A DNA stretch of 64,000 nucleotides, taken from NCBI GenBank assembly GCA_031178005.1, contig JAPSJV010000016.1, forward strand, positions 1 to 64,000, read 5' to 3'. The position numbers and the translations under genes were made by a program. Positions within the stretch are counted from its first letter, which is position 1. Every line of letters begins with the position of its first letter. The DNA comes from Pseudarthrobacter sp. GTDB lineage: Bacteria > Actinomycetota > Actinomycetes > Actinomycetales > Micrococcaceae. A model generated the notes under the pieces. It did not search any database and was not told the origin of the DNA. It saw nothing but the letters and a program-made list of their open reading frames with translations. This document shows positions 51,670 through 60,738 of this stretch, one piece after another.

Positions 51670-52659
51670 ATGGCCAACAATGGTCGCCGATCGATTAAAG
51701 CAAAGAAGGGCCCCTCGGTCGGAACCGGTGGCCACGGCCGCAAGGCACTGGAAGGCAAGGGCCCCACGCCCAAGGCCGAGGACCGGCCGTACCACAAGGC
51801 CCACAAGAACAAGCAGCTGGCCGAGCGCTCTGCTGCCAAGCGGTCTCCGGGCGCCCGCAGCGCCGGCGCCGGCCGGTCCGGCCCCAAGGGGCGTGCCACG
51901 GAGGAAGTTGTCACCGGACGCAACTCGGTAGTGGAAGCACTCCGCGCCGGCATCCCGGCCAAGGCGCTGCACATAGCCATCCGCATCGAAATGGATGACC
52001 GGGTTAAGGAATCCCTCAAGATTGCCGCCGAACGCGGTATTCCGCTGTTGGAGACCGGCAAGCCTGAACTGGACCGGATGACAGATGACGCCGTCCACCA
52101 GGGCCTGGTCCTGCAGATCCCGCCGTACGAGTATGAAGATGCCTACGAGCTGGCGGAACAGACAGTTGAGAAGTGGAAGAAGGGCTACATCGGCAATGCG
52201 CCGATCTTCGTGGCACTTGATGGCATCACTGATCCGCGCAACCTCGGCGCGATCATCCGCTCGGTGTCCGCGTTCAGCGGCCACGGCGTCATCGTCCCCG
52301 AACGCCGCTCCGTGGGCGTCACCGCCTCTGCCTGGAAGACCAGCGCCGGTGCCGCAGTGCGCGTCCCCGTGGCCCGTGCCTCCAACCTGAACAACGCCCT
52401 CAAGCAGTTCAAGCAGATGGGCATCTACGTCCTGGGCCTGGATGGCGACGGCGACGTCTCGCTGCCCGACCTCGCTCTGGCCACCGAACCCGTCTGCATT
52501 GTGGTCGGCTCCGAAGGCAAGGGCCTCAGCCGGCTGGTCCGCGAGAACTGCGACCAGATCGTCTCCATCCCGATCGACTCCGCCATGGAATCGCTCAACG
52601 CCTCCATGGCCGTGGGGATCTCGCTCTACGAAGTCTCCCGGCAGCGCGCAGCCAAGTAG
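51670..52659 (+). CDS. rlmB: 23S rRNA 2'-O-methyltransferase RlmB-type (SpoU family)
   Basis: A 329-residue SPOUT methyltransferase. The first ~85 residues are Lys/Arg/Gly-rich and disordered. The substrate-binding domain has GRNSVVEALRAGIPAKALH, and the knotted core has LDGITDPRNLGAIIRSVSAF, CIVVGSEGKGLSRLVRENCD and SIPIDSAMESLNASMAVGI. It probably methylates G2251 of 23S rRNA. It follows cysS by 82 bp, the conserved order, and ends in a terminator at 52666. Confidence 0.9.
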   Translation: MANNGRRSIKAKKGPSVGTGGHGRKALEGKGPTPKAEDRPYHKAHKNKQLAERSAAKRSPGARSAGAGRSGPKGRATEEVVTGRNSVVEALRAGIPAKALHIAIRIEMDDRVKESLKIAAERGIPLLETGKPELDRMTDDAVHQGLVLQIPPYEYEDAYELAEQTVEKWKKGYIGNAPIFVALDGITDPRNLGAIIRSVSAFSGHGVIVPERRSVGVTASAWKTSAGAAVRVPVARASNLNNALKQFKQMGIYVLGLDGDGDVSLPDLALATEPVCIVVGSEGKGLSRLVRENCDQIVSIPIDSAMESLNASMAVGISLYEVSRQRAAK

Positions 52660-52665
52660 CCGCCG

Positions 52666-52702
52666 GAAACGCTCCTCCACCCCTCGGGTGGGGGAGCGTT
52701 TC
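52666..52702 (+). terminator. Rho-independent terminator of rlmB
   Basis: AAACGCTCCTCCACCC pairs with GGGTGGGGGAGCGTTT (one wobble) around a three-base loop, then TCTGTC. Confidence 0.8.
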
Positions 52703-52743
52703 TGTCAGTGGAGCGGTTGCGGTGCCGCATGTCATATAGCCGG

Positions 52744-52757
52744 AAAAACGGGAGATT
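52744..52757 (+). promoter_or_regulatory. Shared 14-mer upstream of glgX
   Basis: AAAAACGGGAGATT lies 26 bp ahead of the glgX start. The identical 14 bases occur on the minus strand at 58599-58612 between glgP and glgE. TTCC or TCC follows in both. Shared use by the three alpha-glucan promoters is inferred. Confidence 0.45.
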
Positions 52758-52783
52758 TCCATAGGGCGACTAATATTTGACTA

Positions 52784-54898
52784 ATGGTTATGCCGCTATT
52801 AGAAACAGCTTCCACCGTGGACGCTTCAAAAGCAGTCCCTCTCGGTGTCAGCGTCCCGCGCACGGGGAACCCCTCGCTGGACGATCCCGGGCATGCCTGC
52901 GTGAATGTAGCTGTGTTTGCTCCCCGGGTTGACCGGCTGGAGATTGTGTACAAGGCACCCGGCGGGGAATGGCAGGGCAAGAAGCTGCCCAACGTCACCA
53001 ACGGCGTCCACCACGGCGTTGCGGAGGGTTTCCCCGTGGGCACGCGCTATGGATTCCGGTCCACGTCCAAGGAGGAGACTCTGCCGCTGTCCTTCCCAGC
53101 TGTGGACGTAGACGATGATGCCGGCCAGCCGCTTCTGCTGGACCCCTACGGCCGGGCCGTGGATGAGCACGAGGGCTTCCTCACCAGCGTCCGGATGGCC
53201 AGCGACTTTGACTGGGGAAACGATGAACGCCCCCGGTTGCACTGGCGGAACACCATCATTTACGAGGCCCACGTCCGTGGCCAGAGCATGCTGCACCCGG
53301 ACGTGCCGGAGGACCTCCGCGGCACCTACGCCGGCATGGCCCATCCGGCCATCATCGAACACCTCAAGGGCCTGGGCATCACCACGGTCCAGCTGCTGCC
53401 CGTGCACTTCCACCTTGACGAACCGCACCTGCAGAACCTGGGCCTGACCAACTACTGGGGCTATAACACTGCCGCCTTTTTCGCTCCGCACGGCGCGTAC
53501 GCCAGCAAGGCGGCCCAGGAAGCCGGGCCACAGGCCGTACAGGACGAGTTCAAGGGCATGGTCAAGCTGCTCCACGCCGCCGGGCTCGAGGTTGTCCTGG
53601 ACGTGGTCTACAACCACACGGCAGAAGGCGGGCCCGACGGCGGGACGTTGAGTTTCCGGGGCCTCGGCGAGGATAAGTACTACCGCACCGACGGCAACGG
53701 CAAGTACTTGGACACCACCGGGTGCGGCAACAGCATGAACTTCGGGGAGCCCCGCGTGGTGCAGTTGGTCCTGGACTCGTTGCGCTACTGGGTGGACGAG
53801 TTCCACATTGACGGGTTCCGTTTTGACCTTGCCGTCACGCTGTGCCGAAACGCAGCCAACGAATTCGATCCCCGGCACCCCTTCCTGGTGGCCATAGCGG
53901 CCGATCCCGTGCTGTCCGACGTCAAGCTCATTGCAGAGCCCTGGGACGTCGGCTACGGCGGCTGGCAGACGGGACAGTTCCCGCCGGGATGGGTCGATTG
54001 GAACGATCACTTCCGCGATGCCCTGCGTACCTTCTGGGTAGCTGACCGCGGCGCCATCGAGGGCGGCGGCGAGGGTTCGTCAGTGGCCCGGCTGGCAGAT
54101 GCCTTGTCCGGTTCCGCCGGTCTTTTTGAAGGCTCGGGGCGGTCCCGGCTTGCTTCGGTAAACCTGATTACCGCCCACGACGGTTTCACCCTGGCGGACC
54201 TGACTGCCTATGACCGCAAGCACAACGAGGCCAACGGCGAGCAGAACCGGGATGGCCACGGGGACAACCGCAGCTACAACCACGGTTTTGAGGGCCGCAG
54301 CGAAGACGAAGTCATCCTGGCCAAGCGTGCGCGGACCCGACGTAACGTGATGGCTTCCCTGATGGTTTCCCTTGGTGTTCCCATGATTACTGCCGGTGAT
54401 GAACTGGCCCGGAGCCAGCAGGGCAACAACAACGCCTACTGCCAGGACAATGCCATCACCTGGCTGGACTGGACCCCCACCTCCGAGTCGCAGGCCATGC
54501 TGCGCAGCACCAAGCGGTTCATCAAGCTGCGCAAGGAGTTCCTGGCCGGCCAGCCGCATGACTACCCGTTGCGTGACGAACAGTCGTACATGTACTGGTA
54601 CGGCGCTGACGGCAAACCGATGTCCCCGGAGCAATGGAATGACCCGCGGCATCGCCTGGTCCAGCTGCTTCTTGGCGCGGAGAACGGCATGGTGGGAGGC
54701 CTGGTGGTGATCAACGGCGGCGCCGAAGACATCAAAATTACGCTGCCGGAGGTACTGAACGACGCCGGCGACGCCAGCCGGACCTTCGAACTCCGCCTCA
54801 CCACAGCCGATTCCCACGAGCAGCGGCAAGGCACCACGGTCCAGGCCGGCGGCATGGACTTGGCGGAGGGCTACTCCATCAACATCTACCGCACCTGA
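52784..54898 (+). CDS. glgX: Glycogen debranching enzyme GlgX
   Basis: A 704-residue GH13_11 enzyme: N-terminal CBM48-like domain (VNVAVFAPRVDRLEIVYKAPG), NYWGYNTAAFFAPHGAYASK, catalytic regions VVLDVVYNHTAEGG, DGFRFDLAVTL (nucleophile), LIAEPWDVGYG (acid/base) and NLITAHDGFTLADL. It cuts alpha-1,6 branches from limit dextrins left by GlgP. The start is ATG 52784; an ATG six bases later is also possible. It is separated from the rest of the glucan genes by an RNase/inhibitor pair. Confidence 0.95.
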   Translation: MVMPLLETASTVDASKAVPLGVSVPRTGNPSLDDPGHACVNVAVFAPRVDRLEIVYKAPGGEWQGKKLPNVTNGVHHGVAEGFPVGTRYGFRSTSKEETLPLSFPAVDVDDDAGQPLLLDPYGRAVDEHEGFLTSVRMASDFDWGNDERPRLHWRNTIIYEAHVRGQSMLHPDVPEDLRGTYAGMAHPAIIEHLKGLGITTVQLLPVHFHLDEPHLQNLGLTNYWGYNTAAFFAPHGAYASKAAQEAGPQAVQDEFKGMVKLLHAAGLEVVLDVVYNHTAEGGPDGGTLSFRGLGEDKYYRTDGNGKYLDTTGCGNSMNFGEPRVVQLVLDSLRYWVDEFHIDGFRFDLAVTLCRNAANEFDPRHPFLVAIAADPVLSDVKLIAEPWDVGYGGWQTGQFPPGWVDWNDHFRDALRTFWVADRGAIEGGGEGSSVARLADALSGSAGLFEGSGRSRLASVNLITAHDGFTLADLTAYDRKHNEANGEQNRDGHGDNRSYNHGFEGRSEDEVILAKRARTRRNVMASLMVSLGVPMITAGDELARSQQGNNNAYCQDNAITWLDWTPTSESQAMLRSTKRFIKLRKEFLAGQPHDYPLRDEQSYMYWYGADGKPMSPEQWNDPRHRLVQLLLGAENGMVGGLVVINGGAEDIKITLPEVLNDAGDASRTFELRLTTADSHEQRQGTTVQAGGMDLAEGYSINIYRT

Positions 54899-54923
54899 GC
54901 CCGGAAACCGGAGAGCTGCCCAC

Positions 54924-55379
54924 GTGCGTAAATTGATAGTTGCTGTCCTCCTGCTGGTGGCAGCGGTGGCCTTTTTGTTGGTGGCCACCCAGGGAACCAA
55001 CGACGCCGGCACTCCGGTGACGGAGCCGACGTCGCAGTCTTCGCTGACACCGGGCAACAGCGCCGGCGGTGCCGCCAGGATCGCGAATCCCTCAGACCTT
55101 CCCGAAATCAATGAGTCGGCGCTGCCCGCAGAAGCCCGGGAAACATTGGCCCTCATCAGGTCAGGCGGGCCGTACCCGTACCACCAGGACGACGGAAATT
55201 TCGGCAACTTTGAACGGATCCTGCCCCGCCAGGGCTCCGGCTACTACCGCGAGTACACAGTGGAAACGCCAGGCAGTGACAGCCGTGGAGCGAGGCGGAT
55301 CGTCGCCGGGCGGGACGGCGAAAAATACTACACATCAGACCACTACGAGTCATTCCGGTTCATAGCAGAAGGCAGCTGA
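54924..55379 (+). CDS. Secreted or anchored guanyl-specific ribonuclease (barnase-like)
   Basis: A 151-residue protein with an N-terminal hydrophobic segment (LIVAVLLLVAAVAFLLVA), a Ser/Thr/Pro linker, and a microbial RNase N1/Sa domain from about residue 55: LPAEARETLALIRSGGPYPY, FERILPRQGSGYYREYTVETP, RGARRIVAGRDGEKYYTSDHYESF. The catalytic Glu (YREY), Arg (RGARRI) and His (SDHYESF) of the family are all present. It would cut RNA after G outside the cell. Its partner inhibitor is encoded seven bases downstream. Confidence 0.9.
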   Translation: MRKLIVAVLLLVAAVAFLLVATQGTNDAGTPVTEPTSQSSLTPGNSAGGAARIANPSDLPEINESALPAEARETLALIRSGGPYPYHQDDGNFGNFERILPRQGSGYYREYTVETPGSDSRGARRIVAGRDGEKYYTSDHYESFRFIAEGS

Positions 55380-55386
55380 AACACCC

Positions 55387-55743
55387 ATGAAGATCTACTC
55401 CGCGGACACCTGGACTGAAGACGAACTCCTCGCACAAATCAACGACGCCGGCCGCCGCGGCTTAGTGATTCCGCCGGCGGATACCAGGAAGTCCCTGCTG
55501 GAGACCTTCGGCGAGGTGCTGGACTTCCCCGAGCATTACGGTGTGAACCTGGACGCGCTCAACGATTCCCTGCATGATTTCGCGGACGCCATTACCGACG
55601 GCGGCCGGCAGCCGGTTACCATCCTGTGGCAGGTGCCGGCGCCTCTGCGCGCGGACAGGTCCTTCGGCATCTTCTGCGAAGTGCTGCAGGACGCCGAAAA
55701 CTATGCCGGCGGAGACCTGCTTGTTGTGGCCGTCTGCCTGTAG
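55387..55743 (+). CDS. Barstar family ribonuclease inhibitor
   Basis: A 118-residue cytoplasmic protein with the barstar fold: ADTRKSLLETFGEVLDFPEHYGVNLDALNDSLHDF in the N-terminal helix region and QVPAPLRADRSFGIFCEVLQDAENYAG in the C-terminal part, the inhibitory helix with its acidic Asp/Glu that blocks the RNase site. It would protect the producer from the RNase encoded upstream. Confidence 0.9.
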   Translation: MKIYSADTWTEDELLAQINDAGRRGLVIPPADTRKSLLETFGEVLDFPEHYGVNLDALNDSLHDFADAITDGGRQPVTILWQVPAPLRADRSFGIFCEVLQDAENYAGGDLLVVAVCL

Positions 55744-55789
55744 GCCCCACTGTCTACGGGCCCACAGCCTGCTGCGACCGAAGCACGCA

Positions 55790-55817
55790 GCCCCCGAAGG
55801 ACGTAACCTGCGGGGGC
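55790..55817. terminator. Possible terminator between barstar and glgP genes
   Basis: GCCCCCG and CGGGGGC arms with a 14-base loop lie between converging genes. A neighbouring GCTGCG...CGCAGC pair may extend it. There is no T-run. Confidence 0.4.
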
Positions 55818-55832
55818 ATTGTTCCGAAGGAA

Positions 55833-58451
55833 TCAGGCGTTGACGATCAGTCCCAGCTCGGCCTTTGAGGCCAGCGCCGCATGGCGGGGCAGGACCCGGA
55901 CGGTGTAGCCGAAGGACCCAGACCGATCGATCAGCAGTGAGCCGGTGAACAGGTGCCGGCCATTGCCCAGGTCCTCGAGGGGCTTGAGTTCCAGCAGCGT
56001 GACGTCGCTGAGCTCGTCGCTGTCTCCAGCCCTGCCAAAGGCCACTTCGACGCAGACATCGTCAGTGTCAAGCGACTGCAGGGCAACGTAGGCATTGACG
56101 TGCAGGGTATCCCCGATCTGTGGGTCCTCGGAGACGCCCAGGGAGTCGACATGCTCCACATGGATGTGTGGCCATGCCTCCCGGACCTTTGCTGTCCAGG
56201 ACGCCAGGTTGCGGGCCTGCTCAAAGTTGTTGGCCACTGCCATGCGGCCGGCTCCGGCAGCGGGCCGGTACAAGGTGTTGACGTAGTCCTGGAGCATCCT
56301 GTCCGCTGACACTGCCGGGCCAAGGTGGGCCAGCGTGTGCTTGATCATTGACACCCAGTGCGTCGGCACCGTCTCTGCTCCGCCCTGCGAGGGGCCTGCT
56401 GCACCGGCGCCCTCGGTGACCGTGGTGCCGTAGAACCGGGGAGCCACCTGGGTCTCCAGGAGTTCGTACAGGGCCGCGGCCTCGATGTCGTCCCGTTCTT
56501 CAGGGGACGCGTCGTTGTTGGCCGTGGGGATCGCCCAGCCGTTCTCGCCGTCGTACATTTCGTCCCACCAGCCGTCCAGGACAGAAAGGTTGAGGGAACC
56601 GTTCAACGCTGCCTTCATGCCTGACGTGCCGCAGGCTTCCAGGGGACGCAGCGGGTTGTTAAGCCAGACGTCGCAACCAGGGAACAGGGTCCGGGCCATG
56701 GCGATGTCGTAGTTGGGCAGGAACGCAATCCGGTGGCGCACTTCGGGATCGTCGGTAAAGCGGACCAGTTCCTGGATCATCTTCTTGCCAGCGTCATCGG
56801 CAGGGTGGGACTTGCCGGCGATGACCAGCTGGATGGGGTGGGTGGGGTGCAGCAGCAACGCCCGCAACCGCTCCGGCTCACGGAGCATCAAGGTGAGCCG
56901 CTTGTAGGTGGGCACGCGCCTGGCAAAGCCGATGGTGAGCACGTTCGGGTCCAGGACATTGTCCGTCCAGGCCAATTCGGCGTCCGCGGCGCCGCGTTTC
57001 TTCCAGGCCGCCCTGAGCCGACGTCGGACATCGTCAACCAGGGCGGTACGCATCTCCTTGCGGACCTGCCACAGGTCTTCGTCGCTGACGTTGTAGGCAA
57101 GGTCCCAGCGTCCGTTCGCCTCAGCATCAGCACCAAACTGCTTGCGGGCAAGGTCGGAGATCCGGTTGTCCACCCACGTGGGAACGTGGACGCCGTTGGT
57201 CACCGAGGTGATCGGTACCTCCGACTGGTCAAAGCCCGGCCAGAGGGCGGAGAACATACCCCGGGACACCACGCCATGGAGCTTGGCCACACCGTTGGCG
57301 CGCTGGGCAAGGCGCAGCCCCATCACTGCCATGTTAAAGACCGAGGGGTTGCCGCCGTCGAAGTTTTCGCGGCCCAGGCCAAGGACCCGGTCAACCGGTA
57401 CGGCAGGGGCCAGACCGGCCTGGAAGAAATGCTGGATCTGGGCGATTTCGAAGCGGTCGATGCCGGCGGGAACGGGCGTGTGCGTGGTGAAGACGGTGGA
57501 GGCGCGGCCGACAGCCAGGGCTTCGTCGAACGTGAGTGCCTGGTCCCCGGCCATCAGTTCCTGGATGCGTTCAATGCCCAGGAACCCGGCATGGCCTTCA
57601 TTGGTGTGGAAAACCTCGGGTGCGGCGCAGCCGGTGAGTCGCTGATGCACGCGGAGTGCCTTGACCCCGCCCATGCCGAGTAGGAGCTCCTGCTGCAGGC
57701 GGTGGTCTCCGCCGCCGCCGTACAGCCGGTCCGTGATGTTGCGGGCGGCGTCGTCGTTGCCCGGCACGTTGGAGTCCAGCAGGAGCAACGGAACGCGCCC
57801 GACGTCGGCACGCCAGATGTGCGCCAGCAGCCGGCGGCCGTTGGGCAACGGCAGCGAGATCTGGATGGCGGGCCCATTGCCATCATCGGAAGGCTCGCGG
57901 AGCAGCGTGAGGGGCAGGCCGTCCGGATCCAGTACCGGGTAGGTCTCCTGCTGCCAGGCATCGCGGGACAGCGACTGCTTGAAGTAACCGGCCTGGTACA
58001 GCAAACCCACTCCAACCAAGGGCACACCCAGGTCCGATGCGGCCTTGAGGTGGTCACCGGCCAGGATTCCCAGGCCGCCGGAGTACTGCGGCAGTACTTC
58101 GGTGATGCCGAACTCGGGGGAGAAGTAAGCAATCGACGCCGGGGCGTCGCCGCCCAGGCTTTGGTACCAGCGCGGTTCTTCGAGGTACCTGTCCAGGTCC
58201 TGGGCGGCTGCCTGGACCTTGGCCACCACCTCGGGATCACCGGCCAGTTGATGGAGGTCTTCGCGGCTGACCAGGCCAAGGAACGTGACGGGGTCGTGCT
58301 GTGACTCAGCCCAGATTCTGGGATTGAGCCCCGCGAAGAGTTCACGGGTGGGCCGGTGCCATGACCAGCGCAGGTTGGTGGCCAACCTGGCGAGCGGCCG
58401 GATGGGCTCGGGGAGGACAGTGCGGACAGTAAACCTGCGGATAGCCTTCAC
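55833..58451 (-). CDS. glgP: Alpha-glucan/glycogen phosphorylase
   Basis: An 872-residue GT35 enzyme of the bacterial alpha-glucan phosphorylase type (starting KAIRRFTVRTVLPEPI). Motifs: TNLRWSWHRPTRELF, PQYSGGLGILAGDHLKAASD, FHTNEGHAGFLGIERI, FTTHTPVPAGIDRFE, FARRVPTYKRLTL and the PLP-binding EACGTSGMKAALNGSLNLS (lysine). It releases glucose-1-phosphate from glycogen or GlgE-made glucan. GTG 58451 matches the usual family start; ATG 58493 would add 14 residues. It is divergent from glgE. Confidence 0.9.
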   Translation of the reverse strand: MKAIRRFTVRTVLPEPIRPLARLATNLRWSWHRPTRELFAGLNPRIWAESQHDPVTFLGLVSREDLHQLAGDPEVVAKVQAAAQDLDRYLEEPRWYQSLGGDAPASIAYFSPEFGITEVLPQYSGGLGILAGDHLKAASDLGVPLVGVGLLYQAGYFKQSLSRDAWQQETYPVLDPDGLPLTLLREPSDDGNGPAIQISLPLPNGRRLLAHIWRADVGRVPLLLLDSNVPGNDDAARNITDRLYGGGGDHRLQQELLLGMGGVKALRVHQRLTGCAAPEVFHTNEGHAGFLGIERIQELMAGDQALTFDEALAVGRASTVFTTHTPVPAGIDRFEIAQIQHFFQAGLAPAVPVDRVLGLGRENFDGGNPSVFNMAVMGLRLAQRANGVAKLHGVVSRGMFSALWPGFDQSEVPITSVTNGVHVPTWVDNRISDLARKQFGADAEANGRWDLAYNVSDEDLWQVRKEMRTALVDDVRRRLRAAWKKRGAADAELAWTDNVLDPNVLTIGFARRVPTYKRLTLMLREPERLRALLLHPTHPIQLVIAGKSHPADDAGKKMIQELVRFTDDPEVRHRIAFLPNYDIAMARTLFPGCDVWLNNPLRPLEACGTSGMKAALNGSLNLSVLDGWWDEMYDGENGWAIPTANNDASPEERDDIEAAALYELLETQVAPRFYGTTVTEGAGAAGPSQGGAETVPTHWVSMIKHTLAHLGPAVSADRMLQDYVNTLYRPAAGAGRMAVANNFEQARNLASWTAKVREAWPHIHVEHVDSLGVSEDPQIGDTLHVNAYVALQSLDTDDVCVEVAFGRAGDSDELSDVTLLELKPLEDLGNGRHLFTGSLLIDRSGSFGYTVRVLPRHAALASKAELGLIVNA

Positions 58452-58598
58452 CTGCGCCACAATAACGGACAAGATCGACGGCTGGAACAGCATTTGGTTT
58501 CTTTTAGGTAAATGACGGGTACAGCACTCTTAACGGCACATTGCGGCCTTGTTCAGGGACCCGAACGACTTCAAATGAAAAAAATGGAAGAGCTTAGG

Positions 58599-58612
58599 AA
58601 TCTCCCGTTTTT
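58599..58612 (-). promoter_or_regulatory. Shared 14-mer in the glgP/glgE region
   Basis: The minus strand reads AAAAACGGGAGATT, identical to 52744-52757 before glgX. It lies 17 bp before the glgE start on the opposite strand and about 148 bp upstream of the glgP start. Confidence 0.45.
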
Positions 58613-58629
58613 GTCGCTAACGTCGAGAT

Positions 58630-60738
58630 GTGACGACTAACGGAGTTCAGGTAAGCCCGGGAAACCCGCAGCCGGGAAAACGTACGTCTGTGAAGCCCGT
58701 GAGCGGGGGTGTGAGGTCGGGGCTGCGCTTTGGCCGGTTCCCTATCACCGCCGTCCAGCCCGTCGTTGAAGACGGAAGATTCCCTGCCAAGGCCCTCCCC
58801 GGCGAGGCCATCACGGTCGGCGCTACGGCATTCCGTGAAGGCCACGACCAACTTGGTGTCAGCGCGGTTCTTTTTGATCCGCAGGGCACGGAACACCAAC
58901 GGGCCCGTCTTAGCCCGCCACGCGGCGAACGCGGAATGGGAACCGACAGGTGGGAGGGCCTCCTGGTCCCCGGCGGACCGGGGGACTGGTCCTTCGCCAT
59001 CGAGGCCTGGCACGACCGCTACGGAACGTGGCACCACAACGCCGAGGTCAAGGTTGCCGCCGGGATCGATGTTGAGCTGATGCTCGCCGAGGGTGCCGCG
59101 CTCCTCGCGGAAGCCGCCGCCGACGCCGACCGCAACGCTGCGGACCAACTCACCTTGCTCCGGGCTGCTGAGGCAATGGCTGACGGCAGCCGGCTGGGTG
59201 GGGAACGCCTGGCCGCAGGCTTCGCACCTGAGGTGGCTGCCGCCGTCGAACGCCTTCCCATCCGCGAACTGGTGACTACTTCAGAGCGCTATCCGCTGCT
59301 GGTGGAACGGGACCGTGCCGGACGAGGTGCCTGGTACGAGTTCTTCCCGCGCTCCGAGGGCGCGGTGTTTGACCCGCAGGGCGGCACCTGGACTTCCGGC
59401 AATTTCGGTACCGCAGCCAAACGGCTGGATGCCGTGGCGGAAATGGGTTTTGACGTCATTTACCTGCCTCCCATCCATCCCATCGGGGTGCAGCACCGCA
59501 AGGGCCCCAACAACACACTGGTGGCCGGTCCGGGCGATCCCGGTTCGCCGTGGGCCATTGGTGCCAAGGAAGGCGGGCATGACGCCATCCACCCCGACCT
59601 CGGTACCTTCGAGGACTTCGACGCGTTTGTGGGCAGGGCCAACGAGCTCGGCCTGGAGGTGGCGCTGGACCTCGCGCTGCAGGCGGCCCCTGACCACCCG
59701 TGGGTGGAAACGCATCCGGAATGGTTCACCACGCGGATCGACGGCAGCATTGCCTATGCGGAGAACCCGCCCAAAAAGTACCAGGACATCTACCCACTGA
59801 ATTTTGACAACGATCCCGACGGCCTCTCACGGGAGATCCTGCGCGTGGTTGAGCTCTGGGTCAGCCACGGGGTACGCGTCTTCCGCGTAGACAACCCCCA
59901 TACCAAACCGGTGTGGTTCTGGGAGTGGCTGATCAAGACCGTCAATGCGAAGACGCCCGGTGTTGTGTTCCTCGCAGAGGCCTTCACCCGCCCGGCCATG
60001 ATGCACGTACTGGGCAGGGCGGGATTCCAGCAGTCCTACACCTACTTCACGTGGCGGAACACCAAGGAGGAGCTGGAAAGCTACTTCAATGAGGTCAGCC
60101 ATGAGAGCGCGGCTTTCTTCCGGCCCAACTTCTTCGTCAACACCCCGGACATCCTGACCCCGTACCTCCAGTACGGCGGACCCGCCGCCTTCAAGATCAG
60201 GGCGGCACTCGCGGCCACGGCCAGCCCGCTGTGGGGGGTCTACGCCGGCTTTGAACTGTACGAACATGTGGCCCGTCCCGGGGCCGAGGAGTACATCGAC
60301 AACGAGAAATTCGAGTACAAGGCCCGCGACTGGGAAGGCGCTGCACGCTCAGGACGCACACTGGCGCCGTACCTCACCCGGCTCAACGAGATCAGGCGGG
60401 CGCACCCGTCGCTGCTGGATCTGCAGAATCTCACCGTCCATGCCAGCACGGACAACTCCACGGTGGTCTACTCCAAGCACAAAACACTGCCGGACGGCAC
60501 CAAGGACACCATCATCGTGGTGGTCAACGTTGATCCCCATGGCACCCGGGAAAGCACGGTCATCCTCGACCTGGCCGCGCTGGAACTGGACCAGGAGGAC
60601 CTGACTCCCGGCGGACGATTCCGTGTTGATGACCTCATCTCCGGCCAAAGCTGGGAATGGGGCAGCGACAACTACGTCCGCCTGGACCCGCATGCCGAGC
60701 CCGCACACATCCTGAGCGTGAGGAGAACGCGTCCGTGA
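58630..60738 (+). CDS. glgE: Alpha-1,4-glucan:maltose-1-phosphate maltosyltransferase
   Basis: A 702-residue GH13_3 enzyme. The N-terminal GlgE domain has [20 protein letters not shown]. The catalytic domain has [55 protein letters not shown] (nucleophile Asp), [15 protein letters not shown] (Glu) and [15 protein letters not shown]. It polymerises maltose-1-phosphate into alpha-glucan. The GTG start overlaps nothing; its stop overlaps the treS start (GTGA). Confidence 0.95.
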   Translation: MTTNGVQVSPGNPQPGKRTSVKPVSGGVRSGLRFGRFPITAVQPVVEDGRFPAKALPGEAITVGATAFREGHDQLGVSAVLFDPQGTEHQRARLSPPRGERGMGTDRWEGLLVPGGPGDWSFAIEAWHDRYGTWHHNAEVKVAAGIDVELMLAEGAALLAEAAADADRNAADQLTLLRAAEAMADGSRLGGERLAAGFAPEVAAAVERLPIRELVTTSERYPLLVERDRAGRGAWYEFFPRSEGAVFDPQGGTWTSGNFGTAAKRLDAVAEMGFDVIYLPPIHPIGVQHRKGPNNTLVAGPGDPGSPWAIGAKEGGHDAIHPDLGTFEDFDAFVGRANELGLEVALDLALQAAPDHPWVETHPEWFTTRIDGSIAYAENPPKKYQDIYPLNFDNDPDGLSREILRVVELWVSHGVRVFRVDNPHTKPVWFWEWLIKTVNAKTPGVVFLAEAFTRPAMMHVLGRAGFQQSYTYFTWRNTKEELESYFNEVSHESAAFFRPNFFVNTPDILTPYLQYGGPAAFKIRAALAATASPLWGVYAGFELYEHVARPGAEEYIDNEKFEYKARDWEGAARSGRTLAPYLTRLNEIRRAHPSLLDLQNLTVHASTDNSTVVYSKHKTLPDGTKDTIIVVVNVDPHGTRESTVILDLAALELDQEDLTPGGRFRVDDLISGQSWEWGSDNYVRLDPHAEPAHILSVRRTRP

